A stretch of 13,305 bases of DNA from Candidatus Tayloriibacteriota bacterium. Its GTDB lineage: Bacteria > Patescibacteriota > Minisyncoccia > Phycocordibacterales > PALSA-1337. Position 1 is the stretch's first letter; the number at the start of each line of letters is the position of its first letter. Both the position numbers and the translations under genes were made by a program. This document shows, piece by piece, positions 6,376 to 12,253 of the stretch. The DNA lies in assembly GCA_023269245.1 (NCBI GenBank), contig JAHFMB010000015.1, forward strand, positions 1 through 13,305, read 5' to 3'. A model generated the notes under the pieces. That model worked only from the letters and a program-made list of their open reading frames with translations. It had not been told where the DNA came from and did not search any database.

Positions 6376-6969
6376 ATGGATCAACAACAGACCAACACCG
6401 TTTACCCCGCCCGCCCCTCAAAAACAATACTCCAAAGTTTCCGGGAATGGGTCCATGTCATTATCATTGCGCTCGTCATTGCGCTCCCGGTCCGCTTCTT
6501 TATTGCCGAGCCATTTATCGTCCAAGGAGCATCGATGGATCCAACATTCTCCACCGGCCAATTTCTCATTGTAGACAGAGTAAGTTATCGTTTTGAAAAT
6601 CCGCAACGCGGGGATGTGATTGTGTTTGAATACCCAAATAACCCGAGCATCTACTACATCAAGCGTATTATCGGACTGCCAGGGGAAACGGTCGAAGTCA
6701 TCAGTGGCAAGGTCACCATAAAGAACACCGAGCATCCGGACGGATTCCAGCTCAAAGAGCCTTATATCGATTCGTCCCACATCTCGACAGATTCCTTATT
6801 CGAAAGGCTTGGACAGACTGAGTATTTTGTCATGGGAGACAACCGCGCCCAAAGCGCCGACTCGCGCCTCTGGGGACCACTTCGGAAAGAACTTATTATC
6901 GGCCGCCCGATCATACGGCTTACGCCATTGAGCGCGGTCAGCGTCCTACCGGGAGATTATCAAGAATAG
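6376..6969 (+). CDS. lepB: Signal peptidase I
   Basis: 197 residues. Type I signal peptidase cuts signal peptides from secreted proteins at the outer face of the membrane. A single N-terminal membrane helix (about 25-43, VHVIIIALVIALPVRFFI) leads into the catalytic Ser53 in GASMDPT. The general-base Lys96 lies in YYIKRIIGLPGE, and the final conserved box is GDNRAQSADSR (154-164). Length and single anchor fit the short bacterial form. The start is supported by the promoter 21 nt upstream and by the N-terminal topology. It is first in a run with the HisRS-like gene (10-nt gap) and yqeY. Exported proteins encoded nearby on the other strand are likely substrates. Confidence 0.95.
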   Translation: MDQQQTNTVYPARPSKTILQSFREWVHVIIIALVIALPVRFFIAEPFIVQGASMDPTFSTGQFLIVDRVSYRFENPQRGDVIVFEYPNNPSIYYIKRIIGLPGETVEVISGKVTIKNTEHPDGFQLKEPYIDSSHISTDSLFERLGQTEYFVMGDNRAQSADSRLWGPLRKELIIGRPIIRLTPLSAVSVLPGDYQE

Positions 6970-6979
6970 CACCACCACC

Positions 6980-8215
6980 ATGACAGCCAAAAAAAAGAAG
7001 CCTGCAAAGATTGATGCGAAATTTATCCAGTATGATCATCTCGACAAAATCGGTGAGATTGCCGTCTATTACGGCTTCACCCCGATGAAAAGCCCGGGCA
7101 TCATCAAACAAGATCTTGATGCCGCGAAAGATATACTCGAAGGAGACTATGTCGATGATGAGACAGAGCGCCACGGCAAACTGCCCCTTCATGCCGAAGA
7201 AAAAATTGCTGTGATGCGTATGTATCAGGAGCACGATCTCCAGTCGTTGCCTCAGCCGGTCATGATGTATTTCAAAGATCCCTGCCGCGGCGCTATCAAG
7301 AAAAGCGGGTACCATCGCTACGCTGATTTGGAAATTCTCGGTTCATCAGGCGCCATTGCGGAAGCGACATTGATCCAGGCCGCACGCGTGATGCTTATGG
7401 AGCAGGGATACGGATCCACCGCTGTTGAGATCAATTCCATCGGCGACCGCGACTCTATCGCACGATTCGCCCGCGAACTCACCGCCTACTACCGTAAAAA
7501 TATCAACAGCATGACGCCGGAGTGCCGCCAGTTGATGAAGCGGGATGTGTTTGAATTGCTCGCATCTCACGCACCGGGCGCCCGCGAACTCAATGAACAC
7601 GCGCCACGAGCGATGGATTTTCTTTCTGAAACAAGCAAGCGGCATTTGGAGGAGACCCTTGAATATTTGGAAGCCCTCAAGATTCCCTATACCATCAACA
7701 ACGCCCTCATCGGCAACCGCAAATACTGCACCGAGACTATCTTCACTATCGTCAATACCGAAATCGCAGATAAAAAAGGGAAACTGCAGCGCGTACTCGC
7801 CCTCGGCGTCCGCTACAACGGCCTTGCCAAGCGCCTTGCCATGAAGCGCGACATTCCCGGCGTCGGCATATCACTGTTGGTTCCCGACTCAGACCCTCGC
7901 CTGCGCAAACCCGTCAAGAAGATGCGCCGACCAGTAGCCTCATTTATCCAGCTCGGACTCGAATCAAAGCTTATCTCGCTCGAGATTATCGAGAGTCTCC
8001 GCCAGGTAAAAGTTCCTTTGTATCTTTCATTGGCCAAAGATCGTCTTGGCGCGCAGGTATCGTCGGTCGAGAAGTATCACACGCCGTACATTATTGTCAT
8101 GGGCAAAAAAGAAGCCGTCGAGCGTACTGCCATAGTCCGCAAAACCGAAACGCACGCACAAGAGATTGTAACGCTCGAGCTGTTACCGAAACATATGAAG
8201 AAGATCGCCGATTAG
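6980..8215 (+). CDS. Histidyl-tRNA synthetase-like protein with eroded catalytic motifs
   Basis: 411 residues. HisRS homology is clearest in the middle: VEINSIGDRDSIARF (149-163) matches the VLEINSLGD stretch, and LEYLEALKIPYTIN..NRKYCTETIFTIV matches the LGIPYEID..RGLDYYTRTVFE stretch. A C-terminal anticodon-binding-type domain lies at about 318-405 (VPLYLSLAKDRLGAQVSSVEKYHTPYIIVMG). Catalytic signatures are damaged. The FRYERPQxGRxREF motif 2 reads MMYFKDPCRGAIKK, the His-binding RGLDYYTR reads GNRKYCTE, and motif 3 (GVRYNGLAKRL..GVGISLL) lacks the final GxER arginine. It is therefore probably not an ordinary histidine-charging enzyme; a paralog with a regulatory or other RNA-related role is inferred. 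A basic N-terminus (TAKKKKPAK) precedes the domain. No Shine-Dalgarno; 10 nt after lepB. Confidence 0.8.
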   Translation: MTAKKKKPAKIDAKFIQYDHLDKIGEIAVYYGFTPMKSPGIIKQDLDAAKDILEGDYVDDETERHGKLPLHAEEKIAVMRMYQEHDLQSLPQPVMMYFKDPCRGAIKKSGYHRYADLEILGSSGAIAEATLIQAARVMLMEQGYGSTAVEINSIGDRDSIARFARELTAYYRKNINSMTPECRQLMKRDVFELLASHAPGARELNEHAPRAMDFLSETSKRHLEETLEYLEALKIPYTINNALIGNRKYCTETIFTIVNTEIADKKGKLQRVLALGVRYNGLAKRLAMKRDIPGVGISLLVPDSDPRLRKPVKKMRRPVASFIQLGLESKLISLEIIESLRQVKVPLYLSLAKDRLGAQVSSVEKYHTPYIIVMGKKEAVERTAIVRKTETHAQEIVTLELLPKHMKKIAD

Positions 8216-8235
8216 CGCGGTACCTCACCATACCT

Positions 8236-8241
8236 TATGAT
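8236..8241 (+). promoter_or_regulatory. Possible -10 element (TATGAT) for the yqeY-family gene
   Basis: TATGAT (five of six consensus bases) ends 9 nt before the ATG at 8251, giving a leader of about 2 nt. The -35 position is poor, so read-through from upstream is also possible. Confidence 0.35.
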
Positions 8242-8250
8242 GTTACTTAT

Positions 8251-8733
8251 ATGATTCACAAAACTATCAAAGAGGGAATTACGAGTGCGTTACGCGCAAA
8301 GGATTCACTGCGTCTTGAGGTACTGCGCGGCCTCAATGCGCTCTGCATGAACGAAATGATTGCTGCCGGCGTTACTACTGAATTTCTTTCTGATGACAAG
8401 GTGCTTGCCCTCATCAAACGCAGCGCCAAGCAACGCAAGGACTCGATTGAGCAATTTGAAAAGGGAGGTCGCACCGATCTTGCCGACAAAGAAAAAGCAG
8501 AACTTGTCATACTCAATTCATTTTTACCAGCACTCATGTCCCGTGATGAGATCACCAAGATTGTGGGGCAGCGCATTGCGGCACTCAAGGATGCAGGTAC
8601 ATTTGATGTAAAAGCAGGCGGCCTGCCTGCCGGACAGGCAGGAAAACTCACCGGCATGATTATGAAAGAGCTGTCAGGCAAGGCGGATGGTGCAGATGTG
8701 AAGGCGGTTATTGATGAGGCCCTGAAAAACTAG
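8251..8733 (+). CDS. yqeY: GatB/YqeY domain protein
   Basis: 160 residues, slightly over the usual size of about 150. YqeY proteins match the C-terminal tail domain of GatB, the tRNA-binding part of the Asp/Glu-tRNA amidotransferase; their exact role is not settled. Family hallmarks are AKDSLRLEVLRGLNA (16-30), LSDDKVLALIKRSAKQRKDSIEQFEKGGRTDLADKEKAE (46-84, given here only as landmarks), FLPALMS, and KLTGMIMKELSGKADG (132-147). Residues 123-130 (GGLPAGQA) form an extra segment encoded by a palindromic insertion that keeps the frame; removing these 24 bp restores a normal family alignment (VKAGKLTG). It follows the HisRS-like gene by 35 nt, so both may be translation-related. No Shine-Dalgarno. 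The C-terminus is intact, so the protein should be functional despite the insert. Confidence 0.9.
   Translation: MIHKTIKEGITSALRAKDSLRLEVLRGLNALCMNEMIAAGVTTEFLSDDKVLALIKRSAKQRKDSIEQFEKGGRTDLADKEKAELVILNSFLPALMSRDEITKIVGQRIAALKDAGTFDVKAGGLPAGQAGKLTGMIMKELSGKADGADVKAVIDEALKN
8614..8642 (+). repeat. Palindromic insertion flanked by GCAGG direct repeats, in frame within yqeY
   Basis: CCTGCCTG (8622-8629) and CAGGCAGG (8635-8642) form a perfect 8-bp stem around a 5-nt loop. GCAGG occurs at 8614-8618 and again at 8638-8642, exactly 24 bp apart, so the extra block is eight codons. Short GC-rich palindromes of this kind (often giving PAGRQ- or PAGQAG-like peptides) recur in many CPR genes as I remember them; a genome scan would confirm this. 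Confidence 0.7.
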
Positions 8734-8756
8734 AAACTCCCCTACCCTCTAAAAAG

Positions 8757-8808
8757 TTATCCACACCCACAAGGATTGCTCCGCTCGCATCCCCGCGAGT
8801 TATCCACA
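8757..8808 (+). other. Two perfect DnaA boxes flanking a hairpin
   Basis: TTATCCACA, the high-affinity DnaA box, occurs at 8757-8765 and 8800-8808 in the same orientation, 43 bp apart. A CTCGC/GCGAG hairpin (8784-8799) directly abuts the second box. The AT-rich tract ATTGACTTTATTTATTTTTG follows about 60 bp downstream. The region is non-coding, between yqeY (ends 8733) and the small gene at 8909. It may be a DnaA-binding regulatory site, a DnaA-titrating site or part of a replication origin; dnaA, dnaN and rpmH are not in the window, so the origin idea is weak. Confidence 0.55.
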
Positions 8809-8870
8809 AGTAGCTCGACTATTCAAAAACAGCCCTAGAAATAGACCCTCCATAGCATCTGTTCGTGCTA

Positions 8871-8899
8871 TTGACTTTATTTATTTTTGGTGATAGAAT
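8871..8899 (+). promoter_or_regulatory. Strong predicted promoter of the small gene at 8909
   Basis: TTGACT (8871-8876), a 17-bp spacer, then TAGAAT (8894-8899); each box has five of six consensus bases. The predicted start near 8906 leaves about 3 nt before the ATG at 8909, so the mRNA is probably leaderless. Confidence 0.7.
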
Positions 8900-8908
8900 A
8901 GAGGCTGT

Positions 8909-9169
8909 ATGAAACGTTCTTTGCCACCACAAGGGTCTGACTTGCCCTTGGGCGAGCCGGACGAATTCTCTCTGACGCGAGCGATCGTGCAGGAGAGAAA
9001 ACAGGCTCGAGCTGCCGCCATAAGTCAGCTCAGGGGTTTTGCGGAAGGAGGACCCGTTTCTTCTCTTTCGAACATTGCCTCTTGGCTGCCACATCTTTCG
9101 ATTTGGCGGCGCATGAAAATGGGCGACTCCGTCATACAAATGGAGTACGACCATGGGGAGTGGAGTTAA
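8909..9169 (+). CDS. Small hypothetical protein with its own promoter and terminator
   Basis: 86 residues starting MKRSLPPQGSDLPLGEPDEF. No family is recognised. Residues 19-45 (EFSLTRAIVQERKQARAAAISQLRGF) look like an amphipathic helix rich in Arg, Ala and Gln. The remainder includes SLSNIASWLPHLSIWRRMKMGDS, possibly membrane-associating but too short and charged to call transmembrane. There is no signal peptide. Coding is supported by a near-consensus promoter ending 9 nt upstream and a strong terminator 20 nt after the stop, making a complete single-gene unit. DnaA boxes lie just upstream, so it might be DnaA-regulated (inference). A 128-residue open frame on the opposite strand covers the same DNA but lacks such signals. 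An untranslated RNA from this unit cannot be excluded. Confidence 0.6.
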   Translation: MKRSLPPQGSDLPLGEPDEFSLTRAIVQERKQARAAAISQLRGFAEGGPVSSLSNIASWLPHLSIWRRMKMGDSVIQMEYDHGEWS

Positions 9170-9188
9170 TCCCCCTCCACAAGCATCT

Positions 9189-9226
9189 ACCGCCCGGAGT
9201 TCCATTCTCCCGGCGGTTGCTTTTTT
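9189..9226 (+). terminator. Rho-independent terminator after the small gene
   Basis: ACCGCC (9189-9194) pairs with GGCGGT (9212-9217) and GGAG (9196-9199) with CTCC (9207-9210), with one C-C mismatch between them and a 7-nt loop, followed by six T (9221-9226). It also lies just beyond the convergent histidine kinase gene, which ends at 9236, but has no T run on that strand. Confidence 0.85.
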
Positions 9227-9235
9227 ATTGGCAGA

Positions 9236-10849
9236 TCACGCCTTTGCGAATGGCTCCAATTCCACAATAAATGTTGACCCCTTCCCTTCTCCATCCGATT
9301 CGGCACGAATAGTGCCATGATGTGCGACAATAATTTCTTTTGCTACAAACAACCCCAGTCCCGTTCCTTTTATATTCGTCTTGTTGGCATTGCCTGCGCG
9401 AGTAAACTTGTTGAATAAATGAGGTAGCGTCTCTGGTGCAATACCGATGCCGGTATCTTTGAGCATAAATACAAACTTATGTTTGGCACGATTGAACGAC
9501 AGCGATACACCCACCGAACCGCTCGGCGTATATTTGAGCGAATTATCAATAAGATTGGCGATGACCTGCTTGAGCTTGTCCCGGTCCGCGGTGATGCGAT
9601 AGTCCGTACCAGCATTCTCCGCGCCAAAAAGGAATTTGACCTTGGTAGCCTTGTCAATATTCGGTTTGAGCTCACCTATCACATCCTCGACAAGTGTTTT
9701 AAAATCGATTGTTTCAAATGCGTACTTCATCGTTCCCAGCTCAATGCGCGTCACGTTCAGATAATCATCAACAATGTTCGTCAGTGTATTCGTCGATTCA
9801 AATATGCGCCCAACCGCGTCCTTTGTCTGGCTCGTGATCTTTCCCATATCCCCTTCTAGAATAAGCGACGCATACCCTTTCATGGCTGTCAGCGGCGCAC
9901 GAAGCTGGTGTGTAGCAAATGACACGAACTCAGATTTCTGGCGGTCAAGCTCGGTAAGGCGAGAATTCGCCTTTTGGAGATCGGCTGCGAGGAGTTCAAT
10001 CTTTTCGCGTTGATTAATTTCCTTAATTACACTTCTTATAATTAAAACGCCAAAAATAACCAGAACTACAAAAAGCCCAGCATCTAAAGATCGATCTAGA
10101 AGTGATTCGTCAAAAAGAACTCTCAGAAAAGCAAATATCCATATAACAAAAACAAGGAGTTGAGTGACAATTACTTTTACATTAAACATTCCAAGACGAA
10201 TAATCGCGTATGAGGTAAAAACAATAAATATCAAAATAAAATAAGGTCCATAATTTACAAATTCAGAATGATTTAGAAGTGGCAAAATCAGATTAGCTAA
10301 GCTTCCAAATAGCACTGATATTCCTAAACCCAGTGAAATACTTTTTGCTTGTTGCTTTTCAACAGGATTATATCCTTTGTAACCATCAAAAATATTTCGA
10401 AATGCAATTACAAGTAAAACTGCAAAATAAATCAAAAAAGCTATATAGAGTGCCCCTGGATTAATTGCTGGGATATTATCAGGAAGAAAGTAAACACTCA
10501 CAATATTCAAGTCAGTTGGAACAAAAGCCAGTAATATACACGTCACAATTACAATGACAATATTCAATCGTTTTGCCTCCACTTTCCTTCTTGGAAATAA
10601 AATTGATAACCGATAAAAAAAATATGCAATAAAAATTGGACCAACAATTGTGACTTTGCTCCAAAATTTTATTATAAATACTTCTGTGGAAGTATCTGTC
10701 ATAAAATTAGCCAAAATCCAAAGAAGAGCACCACAAATTAAGAACAAAAAAGTACGATTCACATCACTCCTCCGATTACTCAAATATACGTATCCAGCCA
10801 ATAAGACTGACAACGCCAACGTCATTATTGATAAAGTATTAAAAATCAT
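9236..10849 (-). CDS. Multi-pass membrane sensor histidine kinase
   Basis: 537 residues. The first 275 are about nine hydrophobic segments (near 4-22, 32-50, 59-82, 96-113, 131-152, 170-192, 202-220, 224-245, 256-273), like the N-terminal 7TM-type sensor regions of some kinases. There is no large extracellular domain, so the ligand may be lipophilic or bound within the membrane. A short linker (EINQREKIELLAADLQKAN) leads to HisKA with phospho-acceptor His314 in ATHQLRAPL. A complete ATPase domain follows: N box NLIDNSLKY (432-440), G1 DTGIGI (465-470), F box LFNKFTRAG, G2 GTGLGL (495-500). HQ replaces the common HE after the histidine. DNA for the kinase half is host-like in composition, while the sensor half is AT-rich, changing near 10015. 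Last gene of a speD operon, starting 2 nt after its neighbour. No response regulator is in the window. Confidence 0.93.
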   Translation of the reverse strand: MIFNTLSIMTLALSVLLAGYVYLSNRRSDVNRTFLFLICGALLWILANFMTDTSTEVFIIKFWSKVTIVGPIFIAYFFYRLSILFPRRKVEAKRLNIVIVIVTCILLAFVPTDLNIVSVYFLPDNIPAINPGALYIAFLIYFAVLLVIAFRNIFDGYKGYNPVEKQQAKSISLGLGISVLFGSLANLILPLLNHSEFVNYGPYFILIFIVFTSYAIIRLGMFNVKVIVTQLLVFVIWIFAFLRVLFDESLLDRSLDAGLFVVLVIFGVLIIRSVIKEINQREKIELLAADLQKANSRLTELDRQKSEFVSFATHQLRAPLTAMKGYASLILEGDMGKITSQTKDAVGRIFESTNTLTNIVDDYLNVTRIELGTMKYAFETIDFKTLVEDVIGELKPNIDKATKVKFLFGAENAGTDYRITADRDKLKQVIANLIDNSLKYTPSGSVGVSLSFNRAKHKFVFMLKDTGIGIAPETLPHLFNKFTRAGNANKTNIKGTGLGLFVAKEIIVAHHGTIRAESDGEGKGSTFIVELEPFAKA

Positions 10850-10851
10850 GA

Positions 10852-11763
10852 TTATTTTCTATGTTGTACAACATGATAATGTTGCGAATCAATTCTTCGC
10901 CTTTCAATAATCCGTGCTTGTTTGACTATACGAGTAAAATGATGTAACAAGGGGTTCACATTTTTTGAATGATCAAATCCCATAATTGCACCTTCCGGTA
11001 AATCATCAATTATATGTTCTATCAAAGAGATTGAATACCTTCTACCTCGAAAATTTTTGTCAATCGCAAGACCCATAAAATAAAACGCCAATTTCTTGCC
11101 ACATTCAACTGGATAATTTTCTTGAAAATAATCCTCACTTATCCATGGCGTATTAGAAAAATCATTAGTAACCAACCCTATACCAATAATGAATCCTTCG
11201 GGAGGCTTTAATAGATATTTCCGTACTGATGTGCTTTTTAAAACACTAAAAAAGTGTTCCTTGTCTAGACTTTGTTTACATGGTGTTATCTTATTGACTG
11301 GTTCAAAGGTTTCGCCATAAATTTCCCAAAGCCGATTCATTTCTGTAATATCTGAGACAACGAAATCTAGTTTAATATCTACAGAACTCATGTCTGATCT
11401 AATTTTGGAAATTCGTAACCGCCTAAAGAAAAAAAATATTGAGATTAAAAGGATCAAGAATACAAGTATATAAATATATATCGGTAAATTCGACCCAAAA
11501 AACACTATGTATGCATACGGCATCATTCTACCAAATAAATGTACATAGACACCTGACAGCGCCGTTGAGTTCCAGGTAAATTTACCTTTAAAGTTTAACG
11601 AGTGAACGTCTGACCATTTTAATTTTCGTGCCGTTCCATAAATAAGCAGAAAATAACCAAGATAAAAAGGAATAAAAGAAACAAAATAAACAAAGATAAA
11701 AACACGAGCATCGAGATTGTGCATCACTATAAGGCTATTGAGTGTGTCTGATATGAATTCCAT
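10852..11763 (-). CDS. Membrane-anchored GNAT-like acyltransferase-related protein
   Basis: 303 residues. The N-terminal third has about three membrane segments (21-43 VFIFVYFVSFIPFYLGYF, about 74-90, 94-113), then a basic stop-transfer RRLRISKIR. From about 130 the chain reads as a soluble cytoplasmic GNAT-like domain: a first strand and helix (DFVVSDITEMNRLWEIYGETF), GFIIGIGLV as a central strand, and FYFMGLAIDKNFRGRRYSISLIEHII (227-252 region) at motif A, the CoA-binding strand-loop-helix. In ordinary GNATs the loop is R/QxxGxG/A; here RGRRYS replaces RGKGIG, so acetyl-CoA binding is uncertain and acyl-ACP or another donor is possible. Function is inferred. It lies between speD (6-nt gap) and the sensor kinase (2-nt gap), so it is surely co-transcribed; the SpeD product is a natural candidate substrate. 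Confidence 0.7.
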   Translation of the reverse strand: MEFISDTLNSLIVMHNLDARVFIFVYFVSFIPFYLGYFLLIYGTARKLKWSDVHSLNFKGKFTWNSTALSGVYVHLFGRMMPYAYIVFFGSNLPIYIYILVFLILLISIFFFFRRLRISKIRSDMSSVDIKLDFVVSDITEMNRLWEIYGETFEPVNKITPCKQSLDKEHFFSVLKSTSVRKYLLKPPEGFIIGIGLVTNDFSNTPWISEDYFQENYPVECGKKLAFYFMGLAIDKNFRGRRYSISLIEHIIDDLPEGAIMGFDHSKNVNPLLHHFTRIVKQARIIERRRIDSQHYHVVQHRK

Positions 11764-11769
11764 GTGATG

Positions 11770-12156
11770 CTAAGCAATATTTTTCTTAGGATATTGTTTT
11801 CCGCGAACAACAAAATTTGATTCAATATCCACCAATAAAAACGTGTCCCTAATGAAGTCTGTAATCATCTTGACATCTAAATTGTTTTGGCATGTATAGA
11901 CATCTGCACTCACAAAGCGTCTCGCTGGAAAAGTGTGGATACTTATATGACTCTCTTGTATAACAACAAAACCGCTCCATCCCCCAGGATCTTTTATATT
12001 ATTACCAGGAGCATAAAAGACTTGGGCATCAGATAATGATCTCATACCTAAATCAGCGACAAGTTGGTTTAGAAAACTTAAAACTATGTCTTTGTCATTA
12101 AGCTTCCGATTATCACCACCATAGCCATCAATCATTAAGTGTTCTCCGAAATGCAT
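11770..12156 (-). CDS. speD: AdoMet decarboxylase family proenzyme (SpeD)
   Basis: 128 residues, the normal size of the short prokaryotic form. The family is self-cleaving and pyruvoyl-dependent. The cleavage site is clear: Glu68-Ser69 in QESHISIHTFPARRFVSADVYTC, where Ser69 becomes the pyruvoyl group, with His74 and Cys89 at the places of T. maritima His68 and Cys83. The expected reaction makes decarboxylated AdoMet for spermidine synthesis. However, relatives of SpeD that decarboxylate L-ornithine or L-arginine have been reported in bacteria and archaea, so substrate cannot be assigned from sequence alone. No spermidine synthase lies nearby. It starts the operon with the GNAT-like and kinase genes. 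An extended -10 ends 6 nt before the ATG, so the mRNA should be leaderless. The gene sits in the AT-rich island. Confidence 0.92.
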   Translation of the reverse strand: MHFGEHLMIDGYGGDNRKLNDKDIVLSFLNQLVADLGMRSLSDAQVFYAPGNNIKDPGGWSGFVVIQESHISIHTFPARRFVSADVYTCQNNLDVKMITDFIRDTFLLVDIESNFVVRGKQYPKKNIA

Positions 12157-12162
12157 GAAAAT

Positions 12163-12171
12163 ATTGTATCA
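12163..12171 (-). promoter_or_regulatory. Extended -10 promoter (TGATACAAT) of the speD operon
   Basis: TACAAT on the minus strand (five of six consensus bases) is preceded by TGA, an extended -10. Six bases separate it from the ATG at 12156, so transcription should start at or within a base of the A of ATG: a leaderless operon mRNA. No -35 is evident. Confidence 0.55.
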
Positions 12172-12220
12172 TGTATTTACCTATGGTGGGAATCTGTTTT
12201 TACAGTACCATTGAATACGG

Positions 12221-12248
12221 TTCAGAATGCGCAAACATTCATTAATAT
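12221..12248 (+). promoter_or_regulatory. Weak promoter for the kinase-less sensor, with a small inverted repeat
   Basis: TTCAGA (12221-12226), a 16-bp spacer and TAATAT (12243-12248) each match four of six consensus bases. The ATG follows 5 nt later. GAATG (12225-12229) and CATTC (12236-12240) form an inverted repeat inside the spacer and could be an operator shared with the divergent speD operon. Speculative. Confidence 0.3.
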
Positions 12249-12253
12249 AACGT

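Noticed and set aside
8819..9205. 128-residue minus-strand open frame opposite the small gene at 8909
   Set aside because: Its start lies inside the terminator hairpin, it has no Shine-Dalgarno or promoter, and the plus strand carries a full promoter-gene-terminator unit.
12194..12205. CTGTttttACAG inverted repeat between speD and the sensor gene, reminiscent of a LexA box
   Set aside because: The 4-nt spacing does not fit the CTGT-N8-ACAG LexA consensus, and the site is too short to support another operator call.
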